Source: Doris montereyensis
Lineage: Eukaryota > Mollusca > Gastropoda > Nudibranchia > Dorididae
Direction of reading: 5' to 3'
Assembly: GCA_037039925.1 (NCBI GenBank)
Contig: JAXRKP010001063.1
Coordinates: 1 to 64,000, forward strand
Length of the DNA: 64,000 nt
Notes under the pieces: generated by a model
Told to the model about the DNA's origin: nothing
The model's input: the letters and a program-made list of their open reading frames with translations, nothing else
The model's database searches: none
Position numbers and translations under genes: made by a program
Shown: positions 25,642 through 37,065 of the stretch, piece after piece
Layout of the letters: the number at the start of each line of letters is the position of its first letter
Position numbering within the stretch: position 1 is the first letter of the stretch

Positions 25642-25790
25642 ATGTATGCCACTGTCAATTCAGTAGATGCAGAAAGAGCTTTCCTCTATAATTTAATATT
25701 AAGTGACAGAAGAAGAGGGTTAAATTTAAATGAAGAGTCTTCAGAGCCTTCTCTTCCTGTACTACAACAAATTTGTTGGGAATGACTTTC
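25642..25790 (+). pseudogene. hAT C-terminal dimerisation remnant
   Basis: Reads TVNSVDAERAF then LYNLILSDRRRGLNLNEES, the S-x-D-A-E-R-x-F signature of the hAT dimerisation region, and a frame-shifted LFLYYNKFVGND tail. It belongs with the finger exon 180 bp upstream. Confidence 0.65.
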
Positions 25791-26224
25791 TTTTGTAGTG
25801 TAGTTGATCTCATCTCATTATAAACCTTGAGTCTTCCAATATAAATATATAATACTCGTAAGCTCAACATTGAAATACAAAGGATTTTTATTCGGGTGAA
25901 GTTTGGCTCTGTAGACTCTCTTCATTTAACATCTCTTAATTATAATTTCATATTTTTTTTGTACTTTATTTTGTTTTCTTTTACTCCCATTCGGAGAATG
26001 GATGTTCTACTAGTAAGTTAGAAATAAATATTAAAACAAGAAATAATTGTTAATATTTTGACTTTAGCGATTTGAAAAACATAAACAAAATCCAATATGG
26101 CCACTGTTACCAAGGCAACCAAAAATTCAAGCGACAAAAAAAACTATTCCATTTCAATCACAGCATGATACCCTTTGTATGTGTGAAGTTTGAACATTAT
26201 ATGTCTTGTATTGAGTATTTTCCT
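25791..26224. other. No feature seen
   Basis: AT-rich sequence ending with a run of cytosines at 26240-26253 inside the next fragment's start. No coding signature. Confidence 0.5.
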
Positions 26225-26590
26225 TCTTGGCTGTAGTCGTCCCCCCCCCCCCCCAACTCAGAGGGAAAAAACTAAGAGAAGAAATCAGCCAGAGAATAAT
26301 CAAAAAGGTAAGTGCAATATTTAACCATCTAGGAAAGGCATTTGTAGGTAAGCAAGAATTGTCGACAAAACCAAAATGGTACTACAAATACAATACAGTT
26401 TATTGTCCTAATCTCATCTATGGCTGGCATGAAAACCTGGACCTTAGATAGTAGATGATACAGTAGAGTACAGGCAGCTGAAATGAAATATATCAGAAAC
26501 ACAACAATAAGAGTAAGAGATCAAAGCATACGGCATAAAAACTAAGATTTTTACTAAGTAAGAAACAAATCAATTGAGATGGTTTTCCCC
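26225..26590 (+). pseudogene. LINE reverse transcriptase, C-terminal region fragment
   Basis: Reads ISQRIIKKVSAIFNHLGKAF, then KYNTVYCPNLIYG, then after a frameshift VQAAEMKYIRNT and ends NQLRWF. The order (R---A-F--L, LIYG-E-W, Q-AEM--LR, LRWFGH) is the C-terminal half of a non-LTR reverse transcriptase, downstream of the catalytic site. It stops at LRWF exactly where the AAGGCCGTCTATA repeat starts; the LINE fragment at 4764-4982 starts at FGHVNRM next to the same repeat. Confidence 0.6.
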
Positions 26591-26660
26591 AAGGCCGTCT
26601 ATAACCTACCTACCACTACCAGGCCTTGATGCTGTTTAAACATGGCGGCACTAACTAACA
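26591..26660. repeat. Dispersed repeat AAGGCCGTCTATA, second copy
   Basis: AAGGCCGTCTATA ... TACCACTACCAGGCCTTGAT, matching both outer parts of 4981-5064 without the palindrome in between. Confidence 0.5.
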
Positions 26661-27112
26661 ACAGGCCAGCTCTTGCTAGGCGGGTGGGGTGTCAGTGCCA
26701 GGCCTAGACCTAGTCTGGTTCGCGTTACCGGTACTCAACCTGCGACTGCTACCATTACGGTGCAAAATATTCTTCCACGTTTAATTAATTAAATCTAGAT
26801 TTCTACATCTAGCAGATTTTTAAAACAATGGAGAATGATTGACCAGAGAGAGAGAGAGACAGACAGTGACACACAGTTCACACACACACACCATGCTACA
26901 CTACCACATTATAATTTTGTTGTGAAGAACAAAACACCATCGCAAGTTTGAAGATTGGTTCTAACACTTTATTTTAAAATTCCTGTAAGACAGAGGAATA
27001 AAATTCCATAGACAGTACATAGAAAAGGGAAAAGGAAATGCTAGTAGCAGTAATTACATTACCGTACAACAAAGGTTATAGTAAAGACAGTTATATATGT
27101 TGTGCCTCAGAA
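26661..27112. other. No gene seen
   Basis: Contains a short GA run (26847-26858) and CA run (26878-26891). No coding signature. Confidence 0.5.
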
Positions 27113-27935
27113 CTAAATTTTAGGCTTCTGGACGTTACATTTACATTTTCGTTCCGTTCTTCCGACGTTATCCAAACTGACAGATGACACAGACCGAACT
27201 GTAATCTTTTCACTTGAAATTTGAAACAAGTACGTACATTGAACGGCTCTTGCATGAACAAAGACAGAGGTCATTTCCGGATTCACTAAAAACATTGACT
27301 CGGTTAAGGAAACGAAAGTAAACGATGGCAAGTAGTTCTTCCGTACGTTACGAATGACATAAAATGAAGAAGTTTCTTTAAAAAGGCTCTTACTCTCCCA
27401 ATAACGTTTGAATTCAGTCTGAATTAACAGAAACGCATCATATTTAATGCATACATCGTGTACAAGTATTGGAAAGCTAATGTGGTTTAATCCGTTTATA
27501 TCACTGCAGACATGCCCTGCTAAAAATCGGTCTCTTGGTGACACAAATAATAACGTACGGAAGAGCCACTTAAATCGTGTTGTTTATTAGTTCAGTTTGT
27601 GGCATAAAAGGGTACAATTCAACCATCTTTGTTCAGAAATGTATGGTTTTGTAGACAGAAAACGGCACATTTTGTAGAAATAACCACACATGAACACTCA
27701 TATTTTGTGTGACGCATTTTTTCGCGAAAAATGTCAGGGAAACAATGGAAAATTATATAGTTTTATATTGTAAACTTGTAATTGTACCAAACTGTGTTTA
27801 TTATCTCATCAATATGTATGTCACCACGATGCACATCACTTTTTATTCAGAAACAAATTTTAAAGATAGAAAAAAGTACTTTGAATTGGCTTGTCGGGGC
27901 CTATCACGACCTTTTGAGAATGGCTCTTATGTGAT
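27113..27935. repeat. Dispersed repeat related to 14285-14875
   Basis: Carries CTTCCGTACGTTA-type motifs (about 27128, 27155, 27340 and inverted near 27553) and ends with GACCTTTTGAGAATGGCTC at about 27910, as in the 14-kb copy. It includes a 143-codon reverse-strand frame (27113-27544) with no domain I recognise; its length may simply reflect low stop density. Confidence 0.45.
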
Positions 27936-27959
27936 TATATTATAAATCCATTATCTTCA

Positions 27960-28609
27960 GTTCTGGCTGACAATTAAATAAAATGGTGATGCAGTGCAAG
28001 TAAAATATTTAGTACACTTCGGTAAACAATGTGAATAGAATAGTGTAACATAATGATATGCAGCAGTAATGAAATATTGATGATATATCATTCAATTAAA
28101 ATGATTAAAAAAATAATGCAAACAATAAATACATTTGGAACCTAAGACTAAGAATGATTATCAACATTCCCTATATTGACAATGCTGAGGAATAACAGTT
28201 TCATAAATCATATATGGTAAACTCTTAATTCATCATTCAAAATGTCAAACATACATTTCTTTGTAGTTTCGGTAAACAATATTGTAATATTACTGATAAT
28301 AATATGCAGCGAAATAATGAAACATTGATGAAATTCAATTTCAATCTCATATTCAAAACCATAGGGGCATAAAATTCCACAACATAGACAGTGACAGTAC
28401 ATTATAGATTCTGTAATAGGGGTAAAAAAGGTCGCAAATAATTTCGATACAAAGGCTTAAAGTTATAGTTCATAGTACAGACATTGATTATAAATCAATA
28501 AAAAGAAAACAAATCCCATCCATTTCACATTGAAAAATAAAATAATGGCGGTGTAGTGCAAGTAAAATATTTGGTACACCTTGGTAAACAATGTGAATAA
28601 ATTTAAATC
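27960..28609. repeat. P-like element 3' region, partly duplicated
   Basis: Shares TGCAAACAATAAATACATTT, CATCATTCAAAATGTCAAAC and GGTAAACAAT segments with 31428-31620, the sequence just beyond the P-like transposase stop. Parts appear two or three times, so the region is a duplicated 3' end. The hAT at 28618 is inserted into it. Confidence 0.5.
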
Positions 28610-28617
28610 ATTACTAC

Positions 28618-31419
28618 CAGTGGCGGATCTACACGAGGACATAGTTGGACACTGCCCCCCACCTATTCCACAGCCTCCTCGTTGTGTGTTTATTTATAAA
28701 ATAATTCTTATATTAAAGGAATAATATTCTAAACAACTGCATTTAGTAGGCGCTTGGAGGACAGAGACCCAAAGCGCGAAGCCCTCTTCCCAAGCTTCTC
28801 TGCTGGCAGAGGGTAGGGTGCGGCTGGGGGGAGTGCGAGTGCGAGGTGGAACCACTTGCCACGCATGGGCCGTCAGTCCAGAGGATTATTCCATTAGAGA
28901 AAGGGGGTGGTAGGACTAATGGTTCGGAACTCTCCTGCCGACTCCTGCGCAAAGCAATGAGGGACAGAGCGCGGACGTGTCCCAAGTCTCCGGCTGCACC
29001 CCTCCCCAAATTGCATGCTTGTATCAGAGAAATGGTTCCGTCTCATTCACGGAGAGAAGGAGGGGCAGGGTTTCTGGCGAATTTACAGTAGAAAGCAAAG
29101 CTGGGGCCTGGGACACTGTCCGAGCGAATGGCCCATCTTCATTCCTTGTGCCAGGGAGCGAGATCCGAGATTCTATTTTTAGGCAGCACAACAGCACAAT
29201 AATTGCACTGCGTGCTGTCATGTTGCTTATTGTGTGTTGTTCCTTGTGCTGCCGCTACCCTTTTTACTCTGTGTAGATGTGATACAGCTAGCAATGAACC
29301 ATGTGGATTTCTTGTTGCAAAATGTTTTCAAGTTCCCAAAAAAAGACGAAGAGAAGTTGCTTATGAAACGTTTAAGTTTAAGTCCCCATCAATCGAAAGA
29401 TCTGTCATTTCTTGTTTTGATGGGAAAGTAAACTGGAGACATTTTAAAAACGTCTTTGTATGAAAGCGTAAAGTGGCTGACTATTAGTGTGGAGAAAAGG
29501 CGTCTGTTTGTTTCTACTGCTTGCTGTTTGGGAGACAACAGTGTTTGGACCACTACTGGTTATGCAGGCGTGAAGCACCTAAAAGAAAAGATAGAGAAAC
29601 ATCAATGTGGGACAAGTCACATGAACAATGCTGTCAAATTCCACGTTTGGAACTGTAAACATAAAGGGGAATCGATTCGAGTCGTCAATTGTTGACACAA
29701 AGGCACAATGAACAGGTGTCTAAAAATCGTAAAGTCCTCGACAAAGTGAGATTGTATAAAGTTCTGTGGTACACATGAACTTGCACTGAGGGTCGTGACA
29801 GACGGCGTCTTCCTGCAATAGAGGCGTGTTTCTGGATTTAATCAATTTGCTGTCTGATGTAGAAACTTTGAATCTGACGTTGAGTGAAGGTTCCACTAGT
29901 TCAACTCAAACTCATTTCGTACACTTCAAAACGTTCAAATGAACTTCTGCAGTGTATTCATGACGTCCTATCTGGAGGTTTTCTGAAGAATTGGATTGTG
30001 CGAAATTTGTTAGCATTCAAGCTGACGAAACTACAGACATTTCTAACACAACGCAGTTTGTGATCATATTACGCTTTCTCAAAAGAAATAGGCCTGTTGA
30101 ACGATTTCTTACATTTGTTAATGTCAAAGACCGAAGTGCAGCTGGACTTGGTACTGTTCTAAAGGAAGGGCTGAGGACATTTAAACTCGAGCAGAAACTG
30201 GTAGCCCAAGCGTGCGATGGAGCTTCTGTGATGAGTGGAAATAGAGGTGGGGTGCAAGTGTTGATGAGGAATATCCATTTGTGTATTTCATTCATTGTGC
30301 GACGCATCAGCTGAACTTGATTCTGAAAAATGCGTGCAGTGCATCAAAGCAAGTCCGGATATTTTTTCATTCCTGACAGCATTCTCATCATTTTCTGTAT
30401 CACCCAAGCTTGATTTGACATTCTCCAATCATTTCTTTAACCACGTCTTCCTCGCTTTGAAAACTGTTCAGGAAAACAGAGAAGTTTGTGGGCGTGTTTT
30501 GCTCGCATAGTTGAAGATGACAGTTGGGATGGCACTACTGTGGGAAGGCAAACGGTTTTGAAAGGCTATTTGGAAGACTTTTCCTTCTGCTTTTTCTGGC
30601 ATTCTTTTCAAAGTTTTTCCAAGTCAGGTAGAAATACTCTAGCACTCCAAAGTCGTGCTTCACATACGTCCACAGTTGAACGTGCACTGTTTGAGTTTCG
30701 TGAGACAATAAGTCAGCTCAGAGAAGGATGTGATGAGCTGTGCAGTACCATCGAAACATCGCACTCACAGCAAGCTTGAGCGTTTGAAGCAGGACAAAAC
30801 GGCGTTGTCAGCTCTAGCCAAGGAAGCATGTGACACGATCGCAGTGCAAATAAGTGATCGCTTTGGCAACTTCAAGCTCATACAAGCTCTTGCTGTTGTT
30901 GATCCCGTGAATTTTACAACCCCCACATTTTTTGGACAAGTCAGAATGTGTTGGAACAATTTGCCAGTACTATCCTTTCATTATGAAGAGAAACTTCTAT
31001 CTGAACTTGACGTCTTGTACTCCAACAAAACTCTTCATTCTCCCAAAACAGTCACCGAGTTATATACTCTCCTTTATTGAATCCAATCTGGTAGATTGTT
31101 TGCCAACTGTGACAGACATTGTTCGTATTTTGCTGACTATTCCTGTGACCTCAGCAGAGAGCGAAAAAGCTTCAGCACATTAAAGAGGATAAAACTTATC
31201 TGAGAAACACCATTGGACAAGACCGTCTAAATGCGCTGACAGTTCTGTCTGTACATAAAGAGCTCATAGGAAGCTTGGACTCCCTGAACCAACGGGTCAT
31301 CAACAAGTTTGCACAGCAAAAGACGAGGAGAACACAGTTTTTGTACAAGAAGAGGTAGGTGAATAAGCCTATTTTCTGCATTGTGTCCACCCTCACATTT
31401 TCGTCTGGGACCGCAACTG
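28618..31419 (+). mobile_element. Complete hAT DNA transposon with TTF-type/DUF4371-like transposase
   Basis: Left end CAGTGGCGGATCTACACG and degraded inverse right end GACCGCAACTG. An exact 8-bp target duplication, ATTACTAC, flanks both (28610-28617, 31420-31427). Length about 2.8 kb. The repeat sequence on both sides is the same P-like element, so the insertion is later than that element. Confidence 0.88.
29290..31358 (+). pseudogene. hAT transposase (ZMYM/THAP0-like type), frameshifted
   Basis: Domain order by eye: a TTF-like zinc-binding segment at about 29456-29645 (WLTISVEKRRLFV...WTTTGYAGVKHL); a frame-broken segment with KVLDKV, GTHELALRGHD-type residues; the catalytic start at 29990 (FVSIQADETTDISNTTQFV), then LVAQACDGASVMSGNRGGVQ; the C-terminal dimerisation signature TIPVTSAESE with a shifted continuation RIKTYLRNTIGQDRLNAL to about 31358. 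This is the hAT type found in ZMYM1-like and THAP0-like proteins. Six or more frameshifts inactivate it. Confidence 0.85.
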
Positions 31420-31427
31420 ATTACTAC

Positions 31428-31600
31428 TAATATGTAGTGAAGTTATGAAATACTGGTATGTTATGAAAAATGATAAAGAAAAAATGCAAACAATAAGTAC
31501 ATTTAGAACCTAAGGATAATCATATTCATCAACACACCCTAAATAATATATGGACAATGACAGTTTCATAGGGCCTATTGGTAAACTCTTGATTCATCAT
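31428..31600 (-). repeat. P-like element 3' untranslated region
   Basis: Continuation of 27960-28609 across the hAT insertion; lies immediately downstream (reverse strand) of the P-like transposase stop at 31601. Confidence 0.5.
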
Positions 31601-33365
31601 TCAAAATTTCAAACATTTCTTTGAAGTTTGCTGTGAAGAATGACAAGTGTCATTAACTTTCTTGGAGTAGTTATTTAACAGAATGTTAACAAAACTAACC
31701 AGGCATGATTTGAACATTATTTGATTTGAACATTGACATTTAGAACAGGTAGAGAAAATTTCATTTAGATTTTCCTCTGCCCAATACATTTCATTTAGTC
31801 TGATCAATGTCTGAGTTTGATTTGACAGGGACAAAAACTTATTCTCCATAAAACCAATAGCTACATTCATGATTGAAACAGCAATCTGAAATATGCGTAC
31901 AAGGATGGGAGATGGGTAGGTGAGACCACCACGATTGATGTTTTCAAAATAATCCAAAAATTCTTTTTCAATAGAAATTTCAAGGGGCTTACGTTTGTCA
32001 CCAATCAGTTCACAACATTTAGAACAGTTTGCTTGTGACATTTTCTTCTTGGCTACATAACCAGCAACATATATTACAACACTCAATGAGTCATCCTTCA
32101 CCTCAATTCTTTCAAAAGGAAAATCATTTGTAAATATTTTATCATTTTCAAGCAAAGTCTCTGAACTAAATTCTTGGAGAAAGTCTTTGATAGTAAGAGG
32201 AATAGTTCCTTTTGAAAGTAAGGGATTTTTTAACAGTTCTTTAACAGTAAGCTTTTTCATTTTGAACATCTTCTTCAACTGAAATCAAAGTATTTCCCCC
32301 AAACTGTTGTCGATACTGACCGAATCGACCTTCCAAATTGTCAGTTTGAAATTTACCAGACAAAACAAACTTAAAATTCAATGACTGCAAAAGGTATATG
32401 GTATGAGAAGGACAAAACAATCCAAAGTGTGGGTCAAAGCTAAAAATATGTCTTGAGACAAAAGCCCTCTTTAGAAGTTTTATTTTTCTCTTGCCACAAT
32501 CTAAGCCATGCAGACATTTCAGACAGCCAAGAGTCTTGAATCATCACATGAAAACAATGGGGTTGCAGAAGGTTTTCTTTTGTTTCTTTCATAGTAGGGG
32601 TGATGAACATTAACTATTTCCACCAATGGCTGACAATTTCTAAAAAATGGACAGTGCCTTCCCCAAGAAATAAATTCAGTGTGGTTAGGCCAACAGTTTT
32701 CAAAACTTTTAAAGCTAAATTGATTTTCTCTTCTGTCGCTCTAAGGAATTGGGGAAAAGAGCTTTCCATGACAAAACAGGTGCTTCCTTGAGAAGATTGC
32801 CTTCTCAAGTCTACACAAAGCGTTCAAATCAGAAAATGAAGCCTGAAATGTGACATCTTCATTCACCCACTTAGGATAAGATAAAGTCTGCGAAGAATTT
32901 TTACATTCAACCAGTTGCTTCTAATAGACTTTAAACGGTGAACTGAGTCAAAAAGAAGAAAGATTTTATAATTCTGATTCACAGGATTATTAAATTTAAT
33001 AAACAACTTTGAATCTGTGCCTTCTGTTAGAAGGAAAACATTTTCCTATTAATTCTGTTGTTGTCTGAAATTATACTAACTATGTTAAAGCCAGCTTCAC
33101 AGACATTTTCTACAACCCTTTTAGTAATTTCTAAAAGATATGCAGATGTCATCTTATTGACAGGAAACATTCCAACAACTTGTTTTTTTTTATCTGACAT
33201 CAAAGTCAAAGATGAAATCATGAAACACTGAACAGAATTAGCCAAACTATCTGAATCATTGGATGCCTGTCCAATGCGATGTCCACCTCTGTATGACAAT
33301 TTTGCCGTTACATGAATTTCATCAATTAAAAGATTGACAGCAAAATCTTTAGGGACGATGCTATT
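31601..33365 (-). pseudogene. P-element-like transposase (THAP9 type), C-terminal two thirds
   Basis: Reverse strand. 33365-33060 has the RNase H-like start NLLIDEIHVTAKLSYRGG and VSIISDNNRINRKMF. 32950-32610 has the LFDSVHRLKSIRSNWLN segment and FLEGEGTVHFL-like sequence. 32400-32290 has TDNLEGRFGQYRQQFGGN, equivalent to the D-LE--FG--RQ motif of P/THAP9 transposases. 32278-31601 is a clean 225-residue frame with YVAGYVAKKK and Cys pairs (CSKCCELIG). Two or more frameshifts separate the parts. P-type transposases need GTP and a THAP DNA-binding domain; the latter is at 36646-37065. The segment between was split by later insertions. Confidence 0.85.
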
Positions 33366-33778
33366 TTCACCGACGGTGATAATAGTTTGGTAGGCTATTT
33401 TCACCGTACGGTGATAATAGTTGGGTAAGTTATTTTCACCGTATGGTGAGTGTGAAGTATGGTAGGGTGTTTTCACCCGAACTGTCACATTATTATATTA
33501 TGTTGCCTAGATGTTTTAGACCCTTAGATAACTTATAATACCTAAATTTTACATGTTAGTGATATTTTGCCTTTCTATGTGTTTTACTTTTAAAATGCTG
33601 TTATTATTTACTTCTTATATTTTATATGAATTATAGTGGAAGAATGAAAAGGAAACAGAAGCATGAGAGGAGTAGAGAGGGATTGACAGTTGTCAAGTGC
33701 AAACAAAGAGGTGTGTGTGTGTGTGTGTGTGATATGTGCGTGTATGTATGTATTGTATGCCAATCAACTTTGGCAATA

Positions 33779-34274
33779 CAGTGCAATCCCCCGATAACGA
33801 CATCTCCGAATAACGCCAATCCTACAATAGCCAAATGGATCCTTGGTCCCGATTTTTTTGCTATACATGTATATCATTAGTAAAAAAAACCTCCGAATAG
33901 CGATGCGAAACCTCCCAATAACGACATAAGTCTAGCCGTAAACACTACATTTGACATGAAAATTTGATCAATATTGACAAAATTGAGACGTATTCTTAGC
34001 AATGAAAACACTTCTTTTTCGGCCAACGTGTGAGATTATTTCTCCATCTCTGAGGGTACCAAGACCGTGACAACCAGCTAGTAAACCCATCTGCTGGCTC
34101 TACCAACCCCACCCCCAAACACCGGCCCTTTTCAGGACCCCACCACATCTTCCCAATTGACTAGCCTCACTCGTAACACCCCTTTTAATCACATTTTAAA
34201 AATTCTGAACAACGACATCCCCGATAACGACATGATTGTTCGGTACTAGCATGTCATTATCGGGGATTGCACTG
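33779..34274. mobile_element. Tigger/pogo-like MITE
   Basis: Begins CAGTGCAATCCCCCGATAAC and ends ATTATCGGGGATTGCACTG, with TA on both sides (33777-33778, 34275-34276). Internal repeats of CGAATAACG/CCGATAACGACAT near both ends. No ORF. Ends and target fit the pogo/Tigger branch of Tc1/mariner. Confidence 0.85.
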
Positions 34275-34997
34275 TAGTAAAATTCCTTTTAACGACGTTG
34301 TAAAAGACTTAGGGTGTTCATTGATTCAGATCTTTCCTTTAGAAGTCAAGTAAATAACATCATCAAAAAATGTATAAAAATAATAATAAATCTTTTTGTC
34401 CTTTTCAGGCAATTCATGTTAGTTAGGTTCACATAAATCATTTTACACTTCACAATCCACATAACAAAGCGAACTAAGGGTGATAATAATGACGATGGTA
34501 AAAAACAACAAACAACAAAGATAGCAATGACAACAACAAAAGTTAATCACAATAATAGTGGTGAACATAGTAGTCGCAGAAGTAGTACTAGCATTCGTAA
34601 TATTTCTAGTAGTTGCCAACATTATAATAGATGGTGAAATGAACAGGCAAAAATATCATAGTAATATAAGTAAAAGTAGATACAGAAAATAATTACACAA
34701 TTTGAGGATTTACATTTCCCCCTCCCTCCCTCTCTCTCTCAACCGGCATTCCATCATCAACCAAGACAACCATGATAATGATATTATAATATTGTCAATG
34801 TTCTGCAGAGATTTTGATGATTTATATATGATTTTGAACAGACTTTATAAAATACGACACTTCTTGTCTGAAGAAGTATCCTCCTTGTGAATTCTCTTGT
34901 CTTGTCAAATCTTGACTATTGCAATGCACTTTTGGCCAATATTTCAAAAGATACAATGAAGTCCCTCCAGTCACAGTTTCTTTCCCGGCTTTTGATT
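34275..34997. other. No gene; interior of the TTTTCACCG-bounded insertion
   Basis: AT-rich low-information sequence with CAACAA-rich and CTCTCTC tracts near 34500 and 34725. Nothing coding. Confidence 0.5.
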
Positions 34998-35054
34998 GGC
35001 TGATACATACGGTGATAATAGCCTGGTATATTTTCACAAATGCGGTGAAAAAAT

Positions 35055-35394
35055 AGTCACTCGAAATCTTTATCATCCAAATATTTCATTTCATTTAACA
35101 AAAATGTTTTGCCTAGTAATCCATCTTTTATAGTAATAGAACTAGATCAAGCACATTATCTTGTGCTAGGCAAAATCAAAAATGTGTCCCTTAATTTTTT
35201 ATATATTATGCTGATAAGGAATTGAAAAAAATACAAAAGGAAGCAATAATACAATTTGTTGAAAATCTGCGCTTACAAGGAGCGGTACGGATCAATTTCA
35301 ACAGTTCAATAAAAAAATCAAACATAACATTAACAACGTCATTGCTTTCTTCATCCACATTTTCCTCACCAATTCCAGAAAATATATGGCTTGA
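35055..35394 (-). pseudogene. P-like transposase, segment between THAP and catalytic domain
   Basis: Reverse strand reads NVDEESNDVVNVMFDFFIEL, then RDTFLILPSTR and GLLGKTFLLNEMKYL, matching the helical stretch and L-P-S segment that precede the IDEIHV motif in P-type transposases. It continues the gene at 33365 across the insertion and is cut on its other side by a piggyBac fragment. Confidence 0.6.
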
Positions 35395-36430
35395 TTAAAC
35401 AGCTGTGGTACCATAAGGCCGAACCGGAAGGGCTGGTCTTTTCCAAAGGACAGTAGACAGAAGAAAGGGAGGTGAGGATGAAGCAAAAGGGGAAATTAGT
35501 TGCCGTTCAGTGGACTGATAAAAGACAGGTGAGCGTATTATCCATGAACAACAACCCAAGAATGACAACTGTCACTCGTCGCGCAAAAGGAGGGCCTGTT
35601 GACATACCAATTCCCACTCCAGTGTCCTCTTACAATGCTGGCATGTTCGGTGTGAATCTCAACGATCAACATCGGGCTTATTATCCTGTTGGGCGACCAG
35701 GAACAAAATGGTGGAGATATTTATTCAACTACCTCATCCAAATTTCCGTCATCAACTCGCACATTTTGATGAGGCAAGCTCGCCCGACGATAATCGGTAT
35801 TCAACTTCTCAAAACCATCTGCAGTTTCGGACACAAATGGTCAAATCTCTTATCGCCCCAGGAAACAATTCCAGAAGAGCTCCAGATGCTCCAACTGTTG
35901 CTGGGCAGCTCAGGCCATACAGTGCTGACCATAGCCTGTGCAAAGATGCGTGGCAGGAAAAGAAGATGTTTTCAGTGCGCTGAGGATGGTAGCAAAATGC
36001 CCAGTGGCCGCACTCGAAACGATCACCGGTTGCCCGCTTTACAATGCGCATCTTCATGGAGGCAAATGTTATTCAAAATTTCATGAAAATTTGAAACATT
36101 GAGGACATAAACATTTTTAAACAATGAAGATATTGTTGGATGAGACTCGAAAACGTTGTGTTGTGTAGTTTCACTTGGATATTAAAAATAAATTTTGGTT
36201 AAAAACTTTATAAAAGTGATTATTTTCTGTAAGTATATTCAATTACCTATTTTTTTATGTATTGTTTGTTGGATAATATTTATATTTAGGGGTCTAAATC
36301 TTTTTTATTTCTGAAACACGTCTAGTGGTGAAAAGAGTTATTTCCCTTTGTAGGCACAGGATTAACATAGCTGAAACTAGGTTAGGCACACAGACATGGT
36401 CAGGGGATCGCTTAGGCAGGAAAGGGTTAA
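35395..36430 (+). pseudogene. piggyBac-like transposase C-terminal half with 3' terminus
   Basis: From 35420 the frame reads RPNRKGWSFPKDS, then VAVQWTDKRQVSVLSMN, GVNLNDQHRAYYPVG...KWWRYLFNYL and ends with a Cys/basic region (RKRRCFQCAEDG). The canonical G-V-D-L-x-D motif here is GVNLND, an apparent loss of the catalytic aspartate. The 3' terminus CTTAGGCAGGAAAGGGTTAA ends at TTAA (36427-36430). The 5' half and left terminus are missing. Located inside P-like coding sequence and on the opposite strand. Confidence 0.8.
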
Positions 36431-36645
36431 CCACAGATCCGTGAAAAAGTCACAATTTATTTTTACACTGAAACAAATTTCAGGTCCACTGAGTTCATTT
36501 AAATCCACAACATACAAAATTACACAGTTGTCTTCCACAAGGCAGTATATTTTTCTGTTGCACTTCCTTCCAGCTTCGAATATTGGTCTGTAGATTGTCT
36601 TTTAAGTCAGAAAACGACAGAATTTTGCCATTGTCCAAAAAATTC
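36431..36645 (-). pseudogene. P-like transposase, post-THAP linker
   Basis: Reverse-strand frame from about 36645 gives NFLDNGKILSFSDLKDNLQ then IRSWKEVQQKN and ends where the piggyBac terminus starts. It lies between the THAP domain and the segment at 35394, so it is probably the coiled-coil linker of the same gene. Confidence 0.45.
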
Positions 36646-37065
36646 TTAAAAAGGATTCTTCCTCTCTTTGGCACAACTTCCGTCTCTTTCTATTTGGACT
36701 TTGCCTTTCACTTTCACAGCAAGGTGTTGATGACAGGAATGAAGGCAAATTTGGAAATAATGAAGGGCAAGCGCCCACTTTAAGTTTGCCCTCTGTCTTG
36801 AAATTTTCACATCTGGATGTCCATCTTTTCCTGTAAGAATATCAAATCTTACGATATCACTTTCATGAAAATGTTTTTCACACACTACTGAATGTTTGGT
36901 GACAGTGACAGTGACAGTCAAGTCTTCTCTCTGAATTTTCCTAACCCAAATGTCACGTTCCTGTGGGTCCTTTGGAAATGAAAAACATGACAGAGACTCT
37001 TTCTGGGTCTCATTCACTCGTTTATAGTTAGTATCACAACCAGGAATACAACATTTGTTGATCAT
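36646..37065 (-). pseudogene. THAP zinc-finger domain of the P-like transposase
   Basis: Starts at 37065 with MINKCCIPGCDTNYKR, followed by FSFPKDPQERDIWVRKI and VVCEKHFHESDIV. This is the C-x2-4-C, then W, then C-x2-H pattern of THAP DNA-binding domains, ending with a Phe-rich box. THAP domains recognise P-element ends. The frame continues into linker sequence and is in the same orientation as the catalytic parts at 31.6-33.4 and 35.1-35.4 kb. A (TGACAG)n-like run (36895-36920) encodes TVTVTVT. Confidence 0.85.

Larger units (their letters stand above)
33366..35051. mobile_element. Insertion bounded by TTTTCACCG repeats
   Basis: It interrupts P-like coding sequence: DDKDFE coding resumes at about 35055 on the far side. 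The left end is an array (33370-33475) of CTATTTTCACCG / CGGTGATAATAG units with a period of about 35 bp; the right end (34998-35048) has CGGTGATAATAG and GCGGTGAAAAAATAG. The interior has no transposase and contains the Tigger-like MITE at 33779-34274 and a GT run. Superfamily not identified; I could not define a target duplication. Confidence 0.5.

Noticed and set aside
28743..29276. GC-richer ORFs at the left end of the second hAT
   Set aside because: Overlapping frames on both strands, no motif, and they lie before the TTF-like domain; most likely element 5' sequence.
33366..33480. CRISPR-like array (regular repeats with spacers)
   Set aside because: Units are palindromic, few and irregular, the spacers are not unique in type, and the DNA is eukaryotic.
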